Source: an uncultured Flammeovirgaceae bacterium (GTDB lineage: Bacteria; Bacteroidota; Bacteroidia; Cytophagales; Cyclobacteriaceae). From it: a stretch of 8,440 bases of DNA. Positions 6,250 through 8,440 of this stretch are shown here, in pieces. The stretch spans positions 1 to 8,440 of the forward strand of contig CAMPJM010000155.1 of assembly GCA_946886805.1 (NCBI GenBank), in the 5' to 3' direction. Position numbers and translations under genes: made by a program. The notes below the pieces were generated by a model. It searched no databases, was not told where the DNA came from, and worked only from the letters and a program-made list of their open reading frames with translations. Every line of letters starts with the position of its first letter. Positions within the stretch are counted from its first letter, which is position 1.

Positions 6250-6418
6250 ACGTTAATTGTAGTTCTGCGGTTCTTTGCTTGCCCATAACGTTTCAGCTAA
6301 GCAAAGTTATGGGCTTTTCGGACCTTTCCTGGCCGCCTGTGACAAAGGTGGCCACGAAGAACTAATCATTCGGAAGCCACTTTCCGCCTCATGTTTTCTT
6401 AGATGTTATGTGTGGCTT
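6250..6418. other. Structured spacer between the TA module and the MORN gene
   Basis: This non-coding stretch of about 170 bp is dense with inverted repeats. It has the overlapping pair at 6273-6314, a stem TGGCCGCCT (6330-6338) with AGGTGGCCA (6346-6354, one G-T pair), a stem CGGAA (6371-6375) with TTCCG (6382-6386), and AAGCCAC (6374-6380) with GTGGCTT (6412-6418). Two boundary motifs, GTTATGGGC (6306-6314) and GTTATGTGTGGC (6405-6416), lie in it. It must also carry the TA promoter, but no clear -7/-33 pair was found. Confidence 0.55.
6273..6314. repeat. Interleaved inverted repeats (order A-B-A'-B') with second GTTATGGGC copy
   Basis: CTTTGCTT (6273-6280) is complementary to AAGCAAAG (6299-6306), and GCCCATAAC (6281-6289) to GTTATGGGC (6306-6314). 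The two pairs are interleaved rather than nested, share base 6306, and cannot both form fully, so they define two mutually exclusive hairpins. The right-hand arm is the second copy of the repeat found at 5527-5536. Confidence 0.6.
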
Positions 6419-6932
6419 TTAATTTATTTCAGTTGTCTTAATTGAGCTTACGTTGCCGTCTCCATAGTCGTCTATGGAAATAAGAGTTCCATTTTTGTCG
6501 TAGTTTTTCCATTCACCACTCCAAAGCCCTTTCTTAAACTGTCCTTCGCTTTTAACCCGGCCATCTTCATAAATACCTTGCTATCCCACTATATTCTCCG
6601 TCAATTTTTTCTGGCAACTTCCCCATTACCTGTCCATTTGGAAAATATTCTATTGCAAAGAATACTTTGTCGTTTCTGGCTTTGTTTTGTGCAACCACAT
6701 TCCCAATGGAATCTTTAAATATTTTAGTTATCACGCTGTCCCTGCGATTAACAAAATATTCGACAGTATAAAAATCAGTCCGGCCAACATGTTCAGAATA
6801 TGTCGTGTCGCTTGTTCTACGTAAGTGATCAATTATTTTTGCGTCAAATTTGATTACTTCTATATCTGACTTATTTGTTTGTCCACATGACACAATGATT
6901 ATGAGTAGTCCAAATATTGTTAGTATTTTCAT
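6419..6932 (-). pseudogene. MORN/YwqK-like lipoprotein, interrupted by a one-base frameshift
   Basis: From ATG 6932 the protein starts MKILTIFGLLIIIVSC, a lipoprotein signal with lipobox cysteine at 16. It continues through a FFAIEYFPNGQVMGKLPE segment to a premature TGA at 6567-6569. In the next frame the same product clearly goes on: YYEDGRVKSEGQF, KKGLWSGEWKNYDKNG and TLISIDDYGDG, ending in a TAA at 6419-6421. Removing one A from the AAA at 6571-6573 restores one frame of about 170 residues, reading GIARYYEDGRVKS across the join. The repeated Y-x-x-x-G-x-x-K/M-x-x-G pattern is that of MORN_2 repeats seen in YwqK-family 'antitoxin-like' proteins, whose function is largely unknown. It would be anchored in a membrane, facing the periplasm or surface. 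Either a decayed gene or a sequence error. Confidence 0.75.
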
Positions 6933-7063
6933 TGTTGTCTCTTGAAATTACAAATAGCGTTGGTGTAGTATCCGTGCCGGGTTAAAGGCACTTCACTTTC
7001 TGTAAGCACTAAAGATAATAAAAAGAAGAAGACTTTCCATCACCACTTCAACCAGCATGGATA
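6933..7063. other. Spacer between the Fic and MORN genes, enclosed by an inverted repeat
   Basis: 131 bp without an ORF. Most of it is the interior of the interrupted inverted repeat described separately. GTTGGTGT at 6959-6966 is another member of the series of GTT..-type boundary motifs. No convincing promoter for the MORN gene was recognised. Confidence 0.45.
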
Positions 7064-7069
7064 CTACAC
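6963..7069. repeat. Interrupted 15-bp inverted repeat overlapping the fic stop codon
   Basis: GTGTAGTATCCGTGC (6963-6977) and GCATGGATACTACAC (7055-7069) are inverted repeats with one mismatch out of 15, separated by 77 bp. The outer 11 bp are perfect. The minus-strand TAG stop of the fic gene lies inside the right arm (7064-7066). A second small stem, GTGCC (6974-6978) with GGCAC (6987-6991), shares part of the left arm. It may be a 3'-UTR stem, a recombination site or the ends of a small non-coding element. Confidence 0.6.
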
Positions 7070-8188
7070 AATCTTACCAGCTGGCATTCCTTTCAATTCA
7101 TAATTAGTACTTCTTCCTCCTGCTGCTTCTTTTTGTAATATTCCCTTTTCAATCAGGTCGTTAATATCACGAACAGCCGAATCTTTAGAACACTTTGCAA
7201 TTTTCGCCCATTTTGAAGATGTTAATTTTCCATCAAATCCATCCATTAACTTATTCAACAGTTTTTTCTGCCGGTCATTTATAGCGGTATTAATGTATTT
7301 TTGCCAAAAATCTGCTTTAAACAACACTTTTGTTAATACAGTATCTGTCGATTCAAGGGCATTAATCAAGCAACTTACAAACCAGGTAATCCAATTTGTT
7401 ATATCTATATTACCCTTTTGTGTCTTTTCCAGAAGTTCATAATATTGTTTTCGCTCAATTCTAATTTGGGCAGACATACTGTAGAATCGCTGGTTACTTT
7501 TATCTGATTGTGCAAGGAGCATATCTGTCAATGCTCTTGCTATCCTACCGTTTCCATCGTCGAAAGGGTGAATTGTAACAAACCACAGATGTGCAACCGC
7601 TGCTTTAATTACTAAATCAATTGTTTTGTTATCATTGAACCAAGCTAAAAATTGGTTCATTTCTTTTTCTAATAATTCGGAATCAGGTGCTTGAAAATGC
7701 ACTTTCTCTTTTCCCATTGCTCCCGAAACCACTTGCATAGGTCCTGTTGTATCTTTTCTCCAATCAGCAACCGTAATCTTGTACATCCCACTTCTACCTG
7801 TTGGAAACAAAGCAGCATGCCAATCAAATAATCTATCTGCCGTTAATGGTTCAAAGCAGTTTTGTGTTGCATCAAGCATCATTTCAACTACCCCTTCTAC
7901 ATTCCTGTCGGGTTCTACAGAACCCGCGACTTCCATCCCTAATCTACGTGCAATTGAAGAACGTACTTGGTCAGGATTTAGGAATTCGCCCTCAATTTCT
8001 GATGATTTTACAACATCAAGTGTTAATGTATCAAGAAAAGCTTCGTTTCTCAAATCAAAGCCCAATGTTTCCATCTTTCCAAAAAGTCGACCTTGCTGGT
8101 TTCTAGCCTCACTTAACAAACTAACAAAATCGTCACTATTCCAGGTAAACTCAGGCCAATTGACTTGTTGATGTATAAAAGCTTTCAT
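7064..8188 (-). CDS. Fic-family protein adenylyltransferase (DUF4172-type, with inhibitory motif and C-terminal winged helix)
   Basis: A 374-residue Fic protein from the chosen start, MKAFIHQQVNWPEFTW. The N-terminal part is the DUF4172 domain. It contains SSEIEGE (62-68), matching the [S/T]xxxE[G/N] autoinhibitory helix motif whose Glu blocks ATP. The Fic core carries HPFDDGNGRIAR (207-218), a complete HxFx(D/E)GNGRxxR motif with catalytic His207, so AMP transfer from ATP to a hydroxyl side chain is expected; the target protein is unknown. The last 70 or so residues (TSSKWAKIAKCSKDSAVRDINDLIEKGIL) look like a winged helix, suggesting DNA binding or self-regulation. An in-frame ATG at 8260 would add 24 residues unlike the family, and a good promoter lies within that extension, so 8188 is preferred. 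No separate Fic antitoxin is adjacent, as expected for self-inhibited class II Fic proteins. Confidence 0.9.
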   Translation of the reverse strand: MKAFIHQQVNWPEFTWNSDDFVSLLSEARNQQGRLFGKMETLGFDLRNEAFLDTLTLDVVKSSEIEGEFLNPDQVRSSIARRLGMEVAGSVEPDRNVEGVVEMMLDATQNCFEPLTADRLFDWHAALFPTGRSGMYKITVADWRKDTTGPMQVVSGAMGKEKVHFQAPDSELLEKEMNQFLAWFNDNKTIDLVIKAAVAHLWFVTIHPFDDGNGRIARALTDMLLAQSDKSNQRFYSMSAQIRIERKQYYELLEKTQKGNIDITNWITWFVSCLINALESTDTVLTKVLFKADFWQKYINTAINDRQKKLLNKLMDGFDGKLTSSKWAKIAKCSKDSAVRDINDLIEKGILQKEAAGGRSTNYELKGMPAGKIV

Positions 8189-8206
8189 TCGATGCATATT
8201 TTGCAA

Positions 8207-8237
8207 CGAAAGTAGTCTATATTCGGCGCAAATCAAA
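8207..8237 (-). promoter_or_regulatory. Bacteroidota-type promoter for fic
   Basis: On the minus strand TTTG (8237-8234) is followed after exactly 19 nt by TACTTTCG (8214-8207). This fits the Bacteroidota -33 TTTG and -7 TAnnTTTG elements with one mismatch. Transcription would start near 8200, leaving a leader of only about 10 nt before the ATG at 8188 and excluding the longer ORF start at 8260. Confidence 0.5.
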
Positions 8238-8260
8238 ATCAATCGTTGCTTATTTTGCAT

Positions 8261-8440
8261 TGATTAAGGTGATTATTCGTTGCGGGGTCGTTTTCCTTTC
8301 TTGCTAGTAAACGTTTAGCAAACTAGGTGTTGGGCATTTTAATACATATCTATTTCCCGCTGCTGTTGAGATTATGAATGGCCGTGATGCCTGAATTTAC
8401 AAATTTAGCCCAATAACCTGTTTGCGTTGTGTGTGCCCAG
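8261..8440. other. Gene-free right end with two boundary motifs and inverted repeats
   Basis: No ORF is visible in these 180 bp. A stem TTGCTA (8301-8306) with TAGCAA (8316-8321) surrounds AAACGTTT. GTTGGGC is at 8329-8335 and GTTGTGTGTGCCC at 8426-8438. AGGTGTTGGGC (8325-8335) is an imperfect inverted partner of GCCCAATAACCT (8408-8419). The segment 8310-8335 resembles 6287-6314 (AACGTTT, AGC, AA, then GTT..GGGC). Confidence 0.5.

Noticed and set aside
6273..6314. True H-type RNA pseudoknot
   Set aside because: The two helices share a base and leave no loop nucleotides to cross 8-9-bp stems, so both cannot form in full. Alternative hairpins are more realistic.
5527..6315. Firm call of integron attC sites
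   Set aside because: GTTATGGGC does not fit the GTTRRRY core, the 6281-6314 hairpin is too short for a classic attC, and no integrase is in the window. Kept only as a hypothesis.
7779..8171. Two plus-strand ORFs inside fic
   Set aside because: They are antisense to the conserved DUF4172/Fic sequence and have no recognisable domain.

Overview
The window looks like a piece of a Bacteroidota chromosome, most plausibly a marine or soil Cytophagales-type organism (inference). The support is low to moderate GC, weak or absent Shine-Dalgarno sequences, a TTTG-N19-TAnnTTTG-like promoter in front of the Fic gene, a NIPSNAP protein and a Tat-exported xylose-isomerase-like protein of kinds common in that phylum, and the GC-rich CCCCGAA..TTCGGGG type of intergenic palindrome. 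No species can be named from the sequence alone.

Left half (1-4145), ordinary metabolic genes. A GNAT acetyltransferase runs off the left edge (minus). Next is a Tat-exported sugar phosphate isomerase/epimerase-like protein (minus, 365-1201) with a hairpin just beyond its stop. It is divergent from a secreted NIPSNAP-family protein (plus, 1338-2159). A convergent spacer of about 315 bp with three strong palindromes separates that gene from a GH13 trehalose-synthase-like enzyme with an intact catalytic triad (minus, 2475-4145).

Junction (4146-4543). This stretch has no intact gene. It contains a GC-rich island of about 230 bp (about 50% GC by hand count, against about 30% just upstream) that holds only broken reading frames, probably a decayed or imported fragment.

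Right half (4544-8440), accessory region with every gene on the minus strand. In order along the plus coordinates: a secreted seven-bladed WD40 protein broken by a one-base frameshift; a UPF0175 antitoxin and DUF3368/PIN toxin pair; a MORN/YwqK-like lipoprotein, also broken by a one-base frameshift; and a DUF4172-type Fic AMP-transferase with its own N-terminal inhibitory motif and C-terminal winged helix. Each gene boundary carries a related same-orientation motif (GTTATGGGC, GTTATGTGTGGC, GTTGGTGT, GTTGGGC, GTTGTGTGTGCCC) and usually an inverted repeat. The toxin-antitoxin module lies between direct copies of GTTATGGGCT. This resembles a gene-cassette array, integron-like or using another site-specific recombinase, although no integrase is in the window. 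It is the most interesting feature here and is presented as a hypothesis.
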